Of a stretch of DNA of 58,602 bases, positions 42,577 through 51,723 are shown one piece after another (positions within the stretch are counted from its first letter, which is position 1; each line of letters starts with the position of its first letter). A program made the translations under genes and the position numbers. The notes below the pieces were generated by a model, which ran no database searches, was not told the origin of the DNA, and was given only the letters and a program-made list of their open reading frames with translations. The stretch is from Bacteroidales bacterium (lineage in GTDB: Bacteria; Bacteroidota; Bacteroidia; Bacteroidales; F082). The stretch spans positions 1 through 58,602 of the forward strand of contig JAKSMV010000022.1 of assembly GCA_024400425.1 (NCBI GenBank), given 5' to 3'.

Positions 42577-44030
42577 AAATCAAGGAAATATTAGCAAATT
42601 GCAATCTGCTTGAGATAAAAGGCAACAAGGACATCGACATCCTTGACATCACTTTTGATTCTCGCAAAGTCAGCGAAGGCTCACTGTTTTTCGCTGTGAG
42701 AGGGAGCCAAGTAGATGGCCACGACTACATCGGGAAAGCTATCGAGAAAGGAGCCAAAGCCATCGTCTGCGAACTTTTGCCAGCAGAACTTGCAGACAAT
42801 GTCACTTACATCCAAGTGGACAATTCCGCATACGTGCTTGGCGTCAGCGCCGCCAATTTCTACGGCAACCCGTCGAAGAAGCTCAAGCTTGTTGGCGTAA
42901 CCGGGACCAACGGCAAGACCACTATCGCCACATTGCTCTACCGTCTGTTCAGCAATGCAGGTTATGTTTGCGGTTTGCTCTCCACAATCGAGAACATCGT
43001 TTCGCGCGAAATCATTCCATCAACGCATACCACCCCCGACCCCATCGAGCTCAACCAGTTGCTTGACAAGATGACCGCTGCCGGATGTGAATATGCTTTC
43101 ATGGAAGTCAGCTCACACAGCATCGACCAAGAACGCATCGCCGGCCTCGACTTTACGGGAGGCATTTTCACCAACCTCACGCACGACCATCTGGACTATC
43201 ACAAGACCATGGCGAATTACCGCAACGCCAAGAAGAAGTTCTTCGACCAGCTGCCAAGCAAAGCATTTGCCCTTACCAACCTTGACGACAAGAATGGCGC
43301 GTTCATGTTGCAAAACACCAAAGCACAAAAACTCGGTTATGCACTGAAGCACGATGCCGACTTCAAGGGTGTTGTCCTTGAAAGCCACTTCGATGGCATG
43401 TTGCTCAAAATCAACGGTACTGAAGTATTCACCCGACTCGTCGGCAACTTCAATGCCAGCAACATCTTAGCCATCTACGGAGCAGCACTTTCGCTCGGTT
43501 TCGACAAAGACGAACTTCTTGTAGAAATCAGCAAGCTGACAGGCGCCAATGGCCGATTTGACATGGTATATTCAACTTGCGGCATCATCGGCATCGTCGA
43601 TTATGCCCACACACCCGACGCTTTGGAAAATGTACTTTCGACCATCAATGCGGTGCGCGACCACAAGGAGAGCCTCATCACTGTAGTGGGTTGCGGTGGC
43701 AACCGCGATGCCAGCAAACGCCCTGAGATGGCAGTCGCAGCCGTGAAAATGAGCGATCGCGTCATACTTACTAGCGACAACCCACGCTTCGAAGACCCCG
43801 ACGAAATCATCCGCCAGATGAAAGCCGGCATCGCCAACGAAGACCTCGGAAAAGTGCTTTCAATCACCAACCGCAGTGAAGCCATCCGCACTGCCGTTGC
43901 CCTCGCGAAAAAGGGCGATATCATACTCTTAGCGGGCAAAGGACACGAGAACTATCAGGAAATCAACGGAATAAAGAATCACTTCGACGACAAGGAAAAA
44001 TTGTCGGAAGCTTTTAAGGAGAGAGAATAA
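42573..44030 (+). CDS. murE: UDP-MurNAc-L-Ala-D-Glu:meso-DAP ligase MurE
   Basis: 485 residues. Adds the third amino acid of the stem peptide in the cytosol using ATP. ATP site [10 protein letters not shown] near residue 110, HTTPDP, and the amino-acid specificity motif D402-N-P-R405, which indicates meso-diaminopimelate rather than lysine. C-terminal [11 protein letters not shown] is typical. Its stop and the mraY start share one base (TAATG). Confidence 0.97.
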   Translation: MKIKEILANCNLLEIKGNKDIDILDITFDSRKVSEGSLFFAVRGSQVDGHDYIGKAIEKGAKAIVCELLPAELADNVTYIQVDNSAYVLGVSAANFYGNPSKKLKLVGVTGTNGKTTIATLLYRLFSNAGYVCGLLSTIENIVSREIIPSTHTTPDPIELNQLLDKMTAAGCEYAFMEVSSHSIDQERIAGLDFTGGIFTNLTHDHLDYHKTMANYRNAKKKFFDQLPSKAFALTNLDDKNGAFMLQNTKAQKLGYALKHDADFKGVVLESHFDGMLLKINGTEVFTRLVGNFNASNILAIYGAALSLGFDKDELLVEISKLTGANGRFDMVYSTCGIIGIVDYAHTPDALENVLSTINAVRDHKESLITVVGCGGNRDASKRPEMAVAAVKMSDRVILTSDNPRFEDPDEIIRQMKAGIANEDLGKVLSITNRSEAIRTAVALAKKGDIILLAGKGHENYQEINGIKNHFDDKEKLSEAFKERE

Positions 44031-45295
44031 TGTTATACTATCTGTTCAACTATTTGGAAAAAAGCAATTTACCAGGTGCTGGAATGTTCAACTTCGTCAC
44101 CTTCAGGGCTGCGATGGCCATCATTATTGCGTTAATCGTATCCATCTGGTTCGGCAACTATTTCATCAACCTCCTGAAACGCAAGAAAATCGTCGAAACG
44201 CAACGCGACGAAAAGACCGATCCTTACAACACCCAGAAGAAAGGCGTTCCGACCATGGGCGGCGTCATCATCATAGTATCGATTCTTGTTCCATGCCTGC
44301 TGCTCGGCAAAATCAGCAGTATCTATATGATTCTCATGCTCGTGACCACCTTGCTGTTAGGTTTCATTGGCTTTGCCGACGACTACATCAAGACCTTCCG
44401 CAAGAACAAAGATGGTTTGAAGCCAGCAGTGAAACTAGGCGGCCAAGTGCTTTTGGGTCTCATCGTCGGACTCACCCTGCGTTTCAGTCCATCGGTGGTT
44501 GTGAACGAAAAAGTGGAAGTCAAGATTGAGAACTGCCAAGAAGTGGTCGTCAAGACCCCTGACGTGAAATCGACACGCACCACCATACCTTTCGTGAAGA
44601 ACCACAACCTCAACTACGCCAACCTCTTCAAATGGGCAGGCGACGATTGGATGTACAAACTTGGGTGGATTTTCTTCGTCGCCCTCACCGTGTTCATCGT
44701 AGCAGCCGTTTCGAATGGTTCGAACCTCAACGACGGCATGGACGGCATGGCCTCGGGCAACTCAGCCATCATCGGAGTAGCCCTTGTAGTGTTCGCCTAC
44801 GTATCGAGCAACGCAGTGACGGCCAGTCACTTCGACCTCATGTACATTCCTGGAAGCGAAGAGCTTGTGGTGTTTTTAGCCGCTTTCGTCGGCGCATTGA
44901 TCGGTTTCCTTTGGTTCAATTCCTTCCCTGCCCAGATCTTCATGGGCGACACCGGCAGCCTGACTATCGGCGGCATCATTGCAGTTTCGGCCATCATCAT
45001 GCACAAAGAATTGCTGCTGCCCTTGCTCTGCGGCGTTTTCCTTCTCGAAATCCTTTCAGACCTCGACGTAAAACTTTTCGTCAAAACCGGAAAGAAACAC
45101 AGAATCTGGAAGAAAGCCCCAGTGCACGACCACTTCCGTACTACCTACGATGAATTCAAGACCAAATGGCCCAACAGCACCGTAGCCTTCAAAGGGAATG
45201 GCTTCAAGCAACACGAAGTAAAAATCACAATACGCTTTTGGATTATTACCATCCTTTTGGCCGCATTCACAATATTAACATTGAAAATCAGATAA
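44030..45295 (+). CDS. mraY: Phospho-MurNAc-pentapeptide transferase MraY
   Basis: A 421-residue, about ten-helix membrane enzyme that links the UDP-MurNAc-pentapeptide to undecaprenyl phosphate (lipid I). Catalytic motifs: FADDYIKTFRKNKDGL, NLNDGMDGMASG and MGDTGSLTIGG, plus PVHDHFRTTY near the end. The long version with an extra periplasmic segment (about 155-185) is usual for Bacteroidetes. The murD-fragment gene starts 32 bp later. Confidence 0.97.
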   Translation: MLYYLFNYLEKSNLPGAGMFNFVTFRAAMAIIIALIVSIWFGNYFINLLKRKKIVETQRDEKTDPYNTQKKGVPTMGGVIIIVSILVPCLLLGKISSIYMILMLVTTLLLGFIGFADDYIKTFRKNKDGLKPAVKLGGQVLLGLIVGLTLRFSPSVVVNEKVEVKIENCQEVVVKTPDVKSTRTTIPFVKNHNLNYANLFKWAGDDWMYKLGWIFFVALTVFIVAAVSNGSNLNDGMDGMASGNSAIIGVALVVFAYVSSNAVTASHFDLMYIPGSEELVVFLAAFVGALIGFLWFNSFPAQIFMGDTGSLTIGGIIAVSAIIMHKELLLPLLCGVFLLEILSDLDVKLFVKTGKKHRIWKKAPVHDHFRTTYDEFKTKWPNSTVAFKGNGFKQHEVKITIRFWIITILLAAFTILTLKIR

Positions 45296-45327
45296 TTAAA
45301 CAACAATAAAGATTAATTTTTAAGGAA

Positions 45328-45891
45328 ATGACTTATTTTGAAGAATTAACGAACACACGGCGCAAGTCGGAGAACATGGCCGCAGGCATCTCTTCGATGA
45401 TACTGCAAATCAGGAAACAGAACATCAAGGATAGCCTTTGCGACATGGACTCGATTGGCCATCGCCAACAATACATCGCCAACATCGAAGGAGTGATGTA
45501 TTACGACGATTCGAAAGCCGAAAGCGTCAACGCGACATGGTTCACGTTCGAAAACATCATCGACCCAGTAGTGTGGATTGCAGGCGGCAAGGCAAAAGAC
45601 ACCGATTTCAGCGACCTGATTCCAATGGCAAAGAAGAACGTCAAGACCTTGATTTGCATTGGAAAAGACAACAGCAATCTCATGAAAACCTTCGGAGAGA
45701 GCATTAGCGAGATATTTGAAGCCAACAGCATCGACGAAGCCGTCAACATGGCCAGCATCATTGCCCAAGAAGACGACATCGTGCTGTTTTCGCCCGCATG
45801 CAAGTCAGATAAGGCAAAAGAGGACTATACTACACGCGGCAATCAATTTGCCGAATCGGTAAAAAGAATACAAAATGAACATTATCAATAA
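45328..45891 (+). CDS. Stand-alone C-terminal domain of MurD (N-terminal and ATPase domains missing)
   Basis: A 187-residue open frame in the murD position of the cluster. Residues ~12-35 (NMAAGISSMILQIRKQNIKD) match the last part of the MurD central domain; the rest matches the C-terminal domain: GHRQQ (usually EHRLE), YYDDSKAESVNATW (usually NDSKATNVNST), VVWIAGG, and LFSPACKSDKAKEDYTTRG (usually SPACASFD-F-KNYE-RG). The UDP-binding domain and GKTT ATP site are absent, and only 32 bp separate it from mraY, so about 260 codons have been lost. The gene has AAGGA before its ATG, no internal stop, and overlaps ftsW by 17 bp, so it looks maintained. By itself it cannot be a ligase. It may instead bind partners or be a remnant. 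Confidence 0.85.
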   Translation: MTYFEELTNTRRKSENMAAGISSMILQIRKQNIKDSLCDMDSIGHRQQYIANIEGVMYYDDSKAESVNATWFTFENIIDPVVWIAGGKAKDTDFSDLIPMAKKNVKTLICIGKDNSNLMKTFGESISEIFEANSIDEAVNMASIIAQEDDIVLFSPACKSDKAKEDYTTRGNQFAESVKRIQNEHYQ

Positions 45892-47167
45892 GATATTAAA
45901 AGGAGACAAGGTCATTTGGTTGGTTGCTTTATTATTAGGCACCATCTCGCTCGTGGTAGTTTACAGTGCTACGAGCGCCTTGGTTGTCAACAATTACGAA
46001 GGCAACAGTGGCAAGCTGCTCATCAAGCATGGCGGCACCTTATTACTTGGTTTCATAGCCATGTTCGGTGCCTTCATGATTGATTACAAATACTACTCCA
46101 AACTTTCAAGGCTCCTTCTGATACCCATCATTATCTTATTGTTCTACACTCTGCTCTTTGGTCGCAGCCTCAATGAAGCGTCACGTTCAATCAACATTCT
46201 TGGCATTTCGTTCCAGCCCAGCGAGTGGGCGAAAATCATCCTTCTCACCTACTTGGCAAGCACAATAGTGTTGATGGGCGACAAGTTGCACGATTTCAAG
46301 AAAATGCTGCTATACATCGGACTGCCGATATATGCCGTCGTAGGACTCATCTTCACTGAAAACCTTTCAACCGCTTTAATCCTGTTCTGCACCTCAATGA
46401 TTGTGCTCTTCGTCGGGCGCATCAAATTTGTCCACATCCTATCCATCTTAGGCCTCGGCATAGCCGTGCTTTCCATTCTGCTTCTCGTTGACATGGGAAT
46501 GACAAACTCCTACAACTCGAAAAGACTGAAAGAATACGAAGAGAATGTGGCTAATGGCATAGCTACAGAAGAGCCTTCTCTAAAAACCAATCGAGCTGGA
46601 ACATGGATAAAACGTATCGAAACCTCTTTCGAGAAAAACGACAGCACAAAATATGACCCCTTTGACAACCATCACTACCAAGAAACATACGCAAAAATCG
46701 CAATAGCAACCAGTAATTTCACTGGAAAAGGACCTGGGAAAAGCGAACAGCGAAACTTCCTGCCCCATCCATATTCGGATTTCATCTATGCCATCATCAT
46801 CGAGGAGTATGGAATTTTCGGAGCGATTTTCGTGTTGTTACTCTACATCATTTTTTTCACCAGCGTGACGCGCATCGTCGTCAAACGGCCACTCACTTTC
46901 GGAGCCATCATGGCCTTTGGCCTTGGTTCACAAATCGTTCTACAAGCCATGATCAACATGGGCGTTTCGGTAGGATTGCTTCCTGTAACAGGACAACCTT
47001 TGCCTTTCGTCAGCATGGGCGGATCGTCGATGATGGCTACAGGTTTCATTTTCGGAATGATACTCAGTGTCACGCGCAATATTGAAGAAGAAACAGAAGT
47101 GTTAGAAACAGAAACAAATACAGAAGAATACATTAACGATGAAAGCGAAGTTGAAAGTTGTGATTAG
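45875..47167 (+). CDS. ftsW: Peptidoglycan glycosyltransferase FtsW (SEDS family)
   Basis: A 430-residue ten-helix SEDS polymerase acting at the septum with FtsI. Characteristic: SEWAKIILLTYLA, the long periplasmic loop (about 215-280), then GKGPGKSEQRNFLPHPYSDFI with the active-site Asp region and LPVTGQPLPFVSMGGSS. The acidic cytoplasmic tail (about 400-430) overlaps murG by 29 bp. It begins inside the MurD-fragment gene. Confidence 0.95.
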   Translation: MNIINKILKGDKVIWLVALLLGTISLVVVYSATSALVVNNYEGNSGKLLIKHGGTLLLGFIAMFGAFMIDYKYYSKLSRLLLIPIIILLFYTLLFGRSLNEASRSINILGISFQPSEWAKIILLTYLASTIVLMGDKLHDFKKMLLYIGLPIYAVVGLIFTENLSTALILFCTSMIVLFVGRIKFVHILSILGLGIAVLSILLLVDMGMTNSYNSKRLKEYEENVANGIATEEPSLKTNRAGTWIKRIETSFEKNDSTKYDPFDNHHYQETYAKIAIATSNFTGKGPGKSEQRNFLPHPYSDFIYAIIIEEYGIFGAIFVLLLYIIFFTSVTRIVVKRPLTFGAIMAFGLGSQIVLQAMINMGVSVGLLPVTGQPLPFVSMGGSSMMATGFIFGMILSVTRNIEEETEVLETETNTEEYINDESEVESCD

Positions 47168-48236
47168 CGGCGGAGGCACTGGAGGCCACATCTTCCCTGC
47201 CATCGCCATTGCCGATGCCATCAAAAGGAGGTTCCCTGAATCCGACATCCTATTCATAGGTGCCAAAGGACGCATGGAGATGGAGCGCGTCCCTAAGGCA
47301 GGCTATCCCATTGAGGGATTATGGATCAGTGGTTTCACCAAAGACCTTTCGTCGCTCAGCTTGCCATTCAAGCTTGCCAGCAGTCTCGCTAAGGCAAGAA
47401 AGATACTGAAGCGCTTCAAGCCCGATGTAGTCATCGGAGTGGGTGGTTTCGCCAGCGGACCGACACTGAAAGCTGCCAACTGGCTTCATATTCCTACGGT
47501 AATTCAGGAACAGAACTCTTATCCAGGCAAAACCAACCGCAACGTCGGCCAGAAAGCCAAAGCCATCTGCGTAGCCTACGAGAAAATGGACCAATGGTTC
47601 CCTAAGGAGAGAATCCACCTCACTGGCAACCCATTGAGAGCCAATATCGCCGTCAACGCTAACCGCGATGAAGCCGCAGCCTACTTCAAGGTTGATTCGA
47701 GCAAACCCGTTGTCTTGCTCGTCGGGGGCAGCCAAGGTGCCTTGGGAATCAACAAAGGCATAAGTGCACAACTCGAAGCCTTCAAGGCCAGCGACATGCA
47801 GCTCATTTGGCAAACCGGAAAGTTCTACTACGAGCAAGCCGTGGCACAAGTCAAAGAAGCAGGACTTGAAGACAAGGTGAAGCCCACCATTTTCATCGAC
47901 CGCATGGACCTGGCATACGCCATTGCCGACGTGGTGATTTCGCGTGCCGGCGCCATGTCGATTTCCGAACTCGCCCTAGTGCAGAAACCCGTCATATTCG
48001 TACCACTGCCAACAGCTGCCGAAGACCACCAGACCAAGAACGCACAGCGGTTGGTTGATGCCCAAGCTGCCATCATGGTAAGAAATTCTGAGACCGAGCA
48101 AAAACTCGTCAGCACGCTGAAACAATTGGTTGACGACAAGGCAATGCAAGAGCAAATGAAAGTCAACATCGGAAAGTTCGCACGACCGAACGCTGCTGAC
48201 GACATCGTTGAACAAATCGTTAAAATCATAGAATAA
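47139..48236 (+). CDS. murG: Lipid II synthase MurG (undecaprenyl-PP-MurNAc-pentapeptide GlcNAc transferase)
   Basis: 365 residues of the GT28 family acting at the inner face of the membrane. GGGTGGHIFPA at 9-19, GVGGFASGP, EQNSYPGKTNR, the donor site LVGGSQGALGIN and ISRAGAMSISELALV. Normal length. Start ATG lies within ftsW (29-bp overlap) and its stop shares one base with murC. Confidence 0.97.
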   Translation: MKAKLKVVISGGGTGGHIFPAIAIADAIKRRFPESDILFIGAKGRMEMERVPKAGYPIEGLWISGFTKDLSSLSLPFKLASSLAKARKILKRFKPDVVIGVGGFASGPTLKAANWLHIPTVIQEQNSYPGKTNRNVGQKAKAICVAYEKMDQWFPKERIHLTGNPLRANIAVNANRDEAAAYFKVDSSKPVVLLVGGSQGALGINKGISAQLEAFKASDMQLIWQTGKFYYEQAVAQVKEAGLEDKVKPTIFIDRMDLAYAIADVVISRAGAMSISELALVQKPVIFVPLPTAAEDHQTKNAQRLVDAQAAIMVRNSETEQKLVSTLKQLVDDKAMQEQMKVNIGKFARPNAADDIVEQIVKIIE

Positions 48237-49576
48237 TGAACACCGGAGAAGGACGCACCATTTACTTTTTGGGAATAGGCGGCATCGGAATGAGCGCCTT
48301 GGCACGCTATTACCATAGCCTCGGTTACAATATCGCAGGCTACGATCGCACACCTTCTCCACTTACCAAACAATTGGAAAATGAGGGCATGGCAATCCAT
48401 TATGAAGATAAGCCCGAAAAATTGCCAGCCCTCATTGAAATTGCCATCTACACGCCCGCTGTACCCGCTTCGCTAAACGAGTTGAAAACGCTACAGCAAC
48501 GCAACATCCCTATCCTGAAGCGTTCGGAAGCACTCGGGAAAATCACCGAGAAGCTATTCACCATAGCCGTCGCCGGCACCCACGGCAAGACCACCACAAC
48601 GGCAATGACCGCCCACATCATCAACGAATGCGGCAAGGCTACCACGGCCTTCATTGGAGGCATCGCCAATAACTTCAACAGCAATCTCTTGCTCAGCCGC
48701 AACGACACCGAAGTGCTCGTTGTGGAAGCCGATGAATACGACCGCTCGTTCCTACGTCTTCATCCCAACATCAGCATCATCAACTCCATTGATGCCGACC
48801 ACTTGGACATTTATGGCGACAGGCAGCATCTCGTCGAAGGCTTCAACCAGTTTGCAGCCCTTGCCGAACAGACCAACATTGTGAAAGAGGGCCTCGCCAT
48901 CAACTGTAGCAACTGCATACGTTTCGGTTTTGGCGAAAACTGCGACTATCAAGCCCGAATCACGAAATCAGCAAGAGGCATCACCGAGTTCACCATCACC
49001 GCCGAAGGCCTGACCACAAAAGTCAGTTTGCCTATGGCCGGAAAATACAATGTACTCAATGCCACTGCCGCCTTCGCTGCAGCCCGTCAAATCGGGCTTG
49101 ATACCGAACAAATCGCACAAGCACTTTCCACTTTCAAAGGAGTGAAGCGCCGTTTCGACATCCGCTTCAACAGCGAAAAACACTGCTATATAGATGATTA
49201 CGCTCATCATCCAGAAGAGATAAGGTCATGTCTGAGCGCTGTCAGGGATTCATTCCATGACAAGAAGATAACCTTGGTGTTCCAACCGCATCTCTACAGC
49301 CGTACACGCGATTTCATGGACGATTTTGCCGAAGTCTTGGCCATGGCCGACGAACTCATCCTTCTCGACATCTACCCTGCCCGCGAGGCACCTATCGAAG
49401 GCATCACGTCAGGAGTGTTGCTTGAGAAAACAAGACTCGCCAACAAGAAGATTTGCACCAAGGCCGAACTCATGAACCTAATCGGGACAGAAAAGCCAGA
49501 ATTGCTCGTGACAATGGGCGCCGGCGACATCGACCGTTTTGTTGAACCCCTTCAAGAACTGATTGCGACATGGTAA
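48236..49576 (+). CDS. murC: UDP-N-acetylmuramate:L-alanine ligase MurC
   Basis: 446 residues; adds L-Ala to UDP-MurNAc. UDP-binding Rossmann start (FLGIGGIGMSALARYY), ATP site AVAGTHGKTTTTAM (about 110-123), EADEYDRSFL, and FKGVKRRFDIR, followed by DDYAHHPEEI in the C-terminal domain. All three Mur-ligase domains are present, in contrast to the MurD fragment. Overlaps ftsQ by 7 bp. Confidence 0.97.
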   Translation: MNTGEGRTIYFLGIGGIGMSALARYYHSLGYNIAGYDRTPSPLTKQLENEGMAIHYEDKPEKLPALIEIAIYTPAVPASLNELKTLQQRNIPILKRSEALGKITEKLFTIAVAGTHGKTTTTAMTAHIINECGKATTAFIGGIANNFNSNLLLSRNDTEVLVVEADEYDRSFLRLHPNISIINSIDADHLDIYGDRQHLVEGFNQFAALAEQTNIVKEGLAINCSNCIRFGFGENCDYQARITKSARGITEFTITAEGLTTKVSLPMAGKYNVLNATAAFAAARQIGLDTEQIAQALSTFKGVKRRFDIRFNSEKHCYIDDYAHHPEEIRSCLSAVRDSFHDKKITLVFQPHLYSRTRDFMDDFAEVLAMADELILLDIYPAREAPIEGITSGVLLEKTRLANKKICTKAELMNLIGTEKPELLVTMGAGDIDRFVEPLQELIATW

Positions 49577-50340
49577 AGAAAATTCTGAGCATATTGGCAT
49601 GGGTCATTACAGCGGCTGGATTGGTCGTGCTGTTCATATTTGCGCGGAGGAACTACCTCGAAACGCCAATAACGCTAATCGAGCCCAACATCGAGAGAAG
49701 CAGTGACACTGGCTTCGTCAGCCGTGTTGCCACCATAAACGAACTCAACGAAATATGCAGCAAAGCCAAGGTTGCGAACATCGACATGCCAAAGATTCTG
49801 GCAAAACTCGACAGCAACCCTTGGATTGAAAGCCGCAGCACATACGTAGATCTCAACGGCAACCTGAATATCAATATCAAGGAATACGAGCCATTGCTTC
49901 GCGTTTTCAGCTGGCAAGGCCAATCGATCTACCTCACGGAAGACGGCATCGTACTTCCTTCGAGCACGCAATACAGGCCTTATCTGCTCGTCGCAAGCGG
50001 CAACTACAGCTTTGACGAAATCAAAAGCGCATATCCACTAAACGACACCATCGAACTCGACAGCATCTTGCGCAACACCCTTCACATTGCAAAGGCCATC
50101 AAGGAAAACGACTTTACCAAAAACGCAATAGGACAGATATATTACAACCAAATGGGCGAGTTCGAACTCGTTGCGAAAGATATCCAAGCCAGAATCATCG
50201 TGGGCGACACCTGCCAAATCGACGACAAACTGAAACGACTCGAAATATTTACCAAAAAGAAATTCGGGACCCAAGAACTATTAGGGATGAAGACAATCAA
50301 TCTAAAATATAAAAACCAAGTAGTGTGTACAAAAAGATAA
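49570..50340 (+). CDS. ftsQ: Division protein FtsQ
   Basis: 256 residues: one membrane helix (about 8-27, LAWVITAAGLVVLFIFARR), a POTRA-like segment (SRVATINELNEICSKAKVAN ... NPWIESRSTYVDLNGNLNINI) and a beta domain ending with LKYKNQVVCTKR. Size and location between murC and ftsA support FtsQ, the hub of the FtsQLB complex. Bacteroidetes FtsQ diverges strongly from that of proteobacteria. Confidence 0.88.
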   Translation: MVKKILSILAWVITAAGLVVLFIFARRNYLETPITLIEPNIERSSDTGFVSRVATINELNEICSKAKVANIDMPKILAKLDSNPWIESRSTYVDLNGNLNINIKEYEPLLRVFSWQGQSIYLTEDGIVLPSSTQYRPYLLVASGNYSFDEIKSAYPLNDTIELDSILRNTLHIAKAIKENDFTKNAIGQIYYNQMGEFELVAKDIQARIIVGDTCQIDDKLKRLEIFTKKKFGTQELLGMKTINLKYKNQVVCTKR

Positions 50341-50352
50341 AACGATAAAACT

Positions 50353-51708
50353 ATGAATGAAGGAAAGATCATCGTCGGATTAGACATCGGCACCACAAAA
50401 GTGGCTTGCATCGTGGGCCGTCAAGCCGAACAAGGCAAAATCGAAATTCTTGGTTACGGCAAAACAGTATCGACAGGCGTCCGCAGAGGTGTGGTCACCA
50501 ACATCATCGAGACTACCGAAGCCATCAAGACAGCAGTGAAAGAAGCTGAAGACCGCGCCGACGTGGACATCAAGCGTGTGAGCGTTGGCATTGCCGGTCA
50601 ACACATCAAGAGTTTGCAGCACCGTGGCCTTTTGCTTCGCGACAACCACGAGGTTGAAATCAGCGAAGTGGAACTTGAAAACCTTCGCAACGAGACGTTC
50701 AAAATCAACATTACTCCAGGCGAAGAAATCATTGACGTCATTCGTCAGGACACCTATGTCGATGGCGAATTGGCCACCAATCCAGTAGGTATGCTGGGCA
50801 GTAAAATCGAAGCCAACTTCCACGTCATCATCGGTCGAACAGATGCTGCAAAGAACATCATCAAGTGTGTTGAAGGTGCGGGCCTCGAAATCGACTACAT
50901 GATTCTCGAACCGATTGGTTCGGCGCAAGCCGTCCTCGACCAAGAAGAGAAAGAAGCTGGTGTGGTACTTGTTGACATCGGTGGCGGCACTACCGACATC
51001 GCAGTTTTCAAAGACCAAAAGATTCAACACACCGCAGTGATTCCTTTCGGTGGAAACATCATTTCAGAAGACATTTGCAAGGGTTGTTCTATTATGCGTC
51101 ATTATGCTGAAGAGGTGAAAGTGAAGTTTGGCTCGGCCTTGGTTTCAGAGAACCGCAACGACGAAGTGGTGTCAATCCCTGGCATCAAAGGCCATGCGGC
51201 AAAAGAGATTTCATTCAAGAACCTCGCAGGAATCATTCAAGCACGTCTCGAAGAAATCTTCGACCTCGTCAATTGCGAAATACAGAAAGTCAAGTCGGAG
51301 AACCAACTCATTGCAGGCATCGTACTCACTGGCGGTGGCGCCATGATGAAGCACATTCAGCAGCTGGCTGAATTCAAAACCGCTTGCGAAGTGAGAATTG
51401 GCTATCCTAACGAGCACCTCGCTCCTACCGAGATAAAAGAAATGTCGAGTCCAATGTATGCAACCGGTATCGGCCTCATCATTGAGACAATCGCCAGAAT
51501 GGAACACGACAGAAAACTTGAAGCAGCGAAGGAAAGCAAGAAGCCAGTCAAAACCGTAGTAGCGCAAACTGCTGAAACCGTAGTTGAAGAAGTTACTGTT
51601 GAAGAGGAAGTCATTACCAAGAAACCTAGAAACAAAGGCGAAGGATTTTCGATGAAAAACATCGTAGCCAGCGTTACCAAACTTTTCACAGCCGACGACA
51701 TCAAATAA
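50353..51708 (+). CDS. ftsA: Division protein FtsA
   Basis: A 451-residue actin-like ATPase tethering FtsZ to the membrane. GLDIGTTKVACIVG at the start, the SHS2 region (EAEDRADVDIKRVSVGIAG), DIGGGTTDIAVF and LTGGGAMMKHIQQLAE. After the core is a charged Val/Glu-rich linker (about 395-430) and a short C-terminal amphipathic tail (FSMKNIVASVTKLF), the probable membrane anchor. Confidence 0.97.
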   Translation: MNEGKIIVGLDIGTTKVACIVGRQAEQGKIEILGYGKTVSTGVRRGVVTNIIETTEAIKTAVKEAEDRADVDIKRVSVGIAGQHIKSLQHRGLLLRDNHEVEISEVELENLRNETFKINITPGEEIIDVIRQDTYVDGELATNPVGMLGSKIEANFHVIIGRTDAAKNIIKCVEGAGLEIDYMILEPIGSAQAVLDQEEKEAGVVLVDIGGGTTDIAVFKDQKIQHTAVIPFGGNIISEDICKGCSIMRHYAEEVKVKFGSALVSENRNDEVVSIPGIKGHAAKEISFKNLAGIIQARLEEIFDLVNCEIQKVKSENQLIAGIVLTGGGAMMKHIQQLAEFKTACEVRIGYPNEHLAPTEIKEMSSPMYATGIGLIIETIARMEHDRKLEAAKESKKPVKTVVAQTAETVVEEVTVEEEVITKKPRNKGEGFSMKNIVASVTKLFTADDIK

Positions 51709-51723
51709 GCGAAGGGAGCCACT

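Noticed and set aside
45296..45327. Missing MurD N-terminus hidden by a frameshift upstream of 45328
   Set aside because: Only 32 bp separate mraY and the fragment, and mraY is intact, so the N-terminal ~260 codons cannot lie in another frame here. The gene is truncated, not frameshifted.
45328..45891. A simple pseudogene label for the MurD fragment
   Set aside because: The frame is intact and has a good start signal and the usual overlap with ftsW, so a maintained small protein is the better reading until evolutionary rates are measured.
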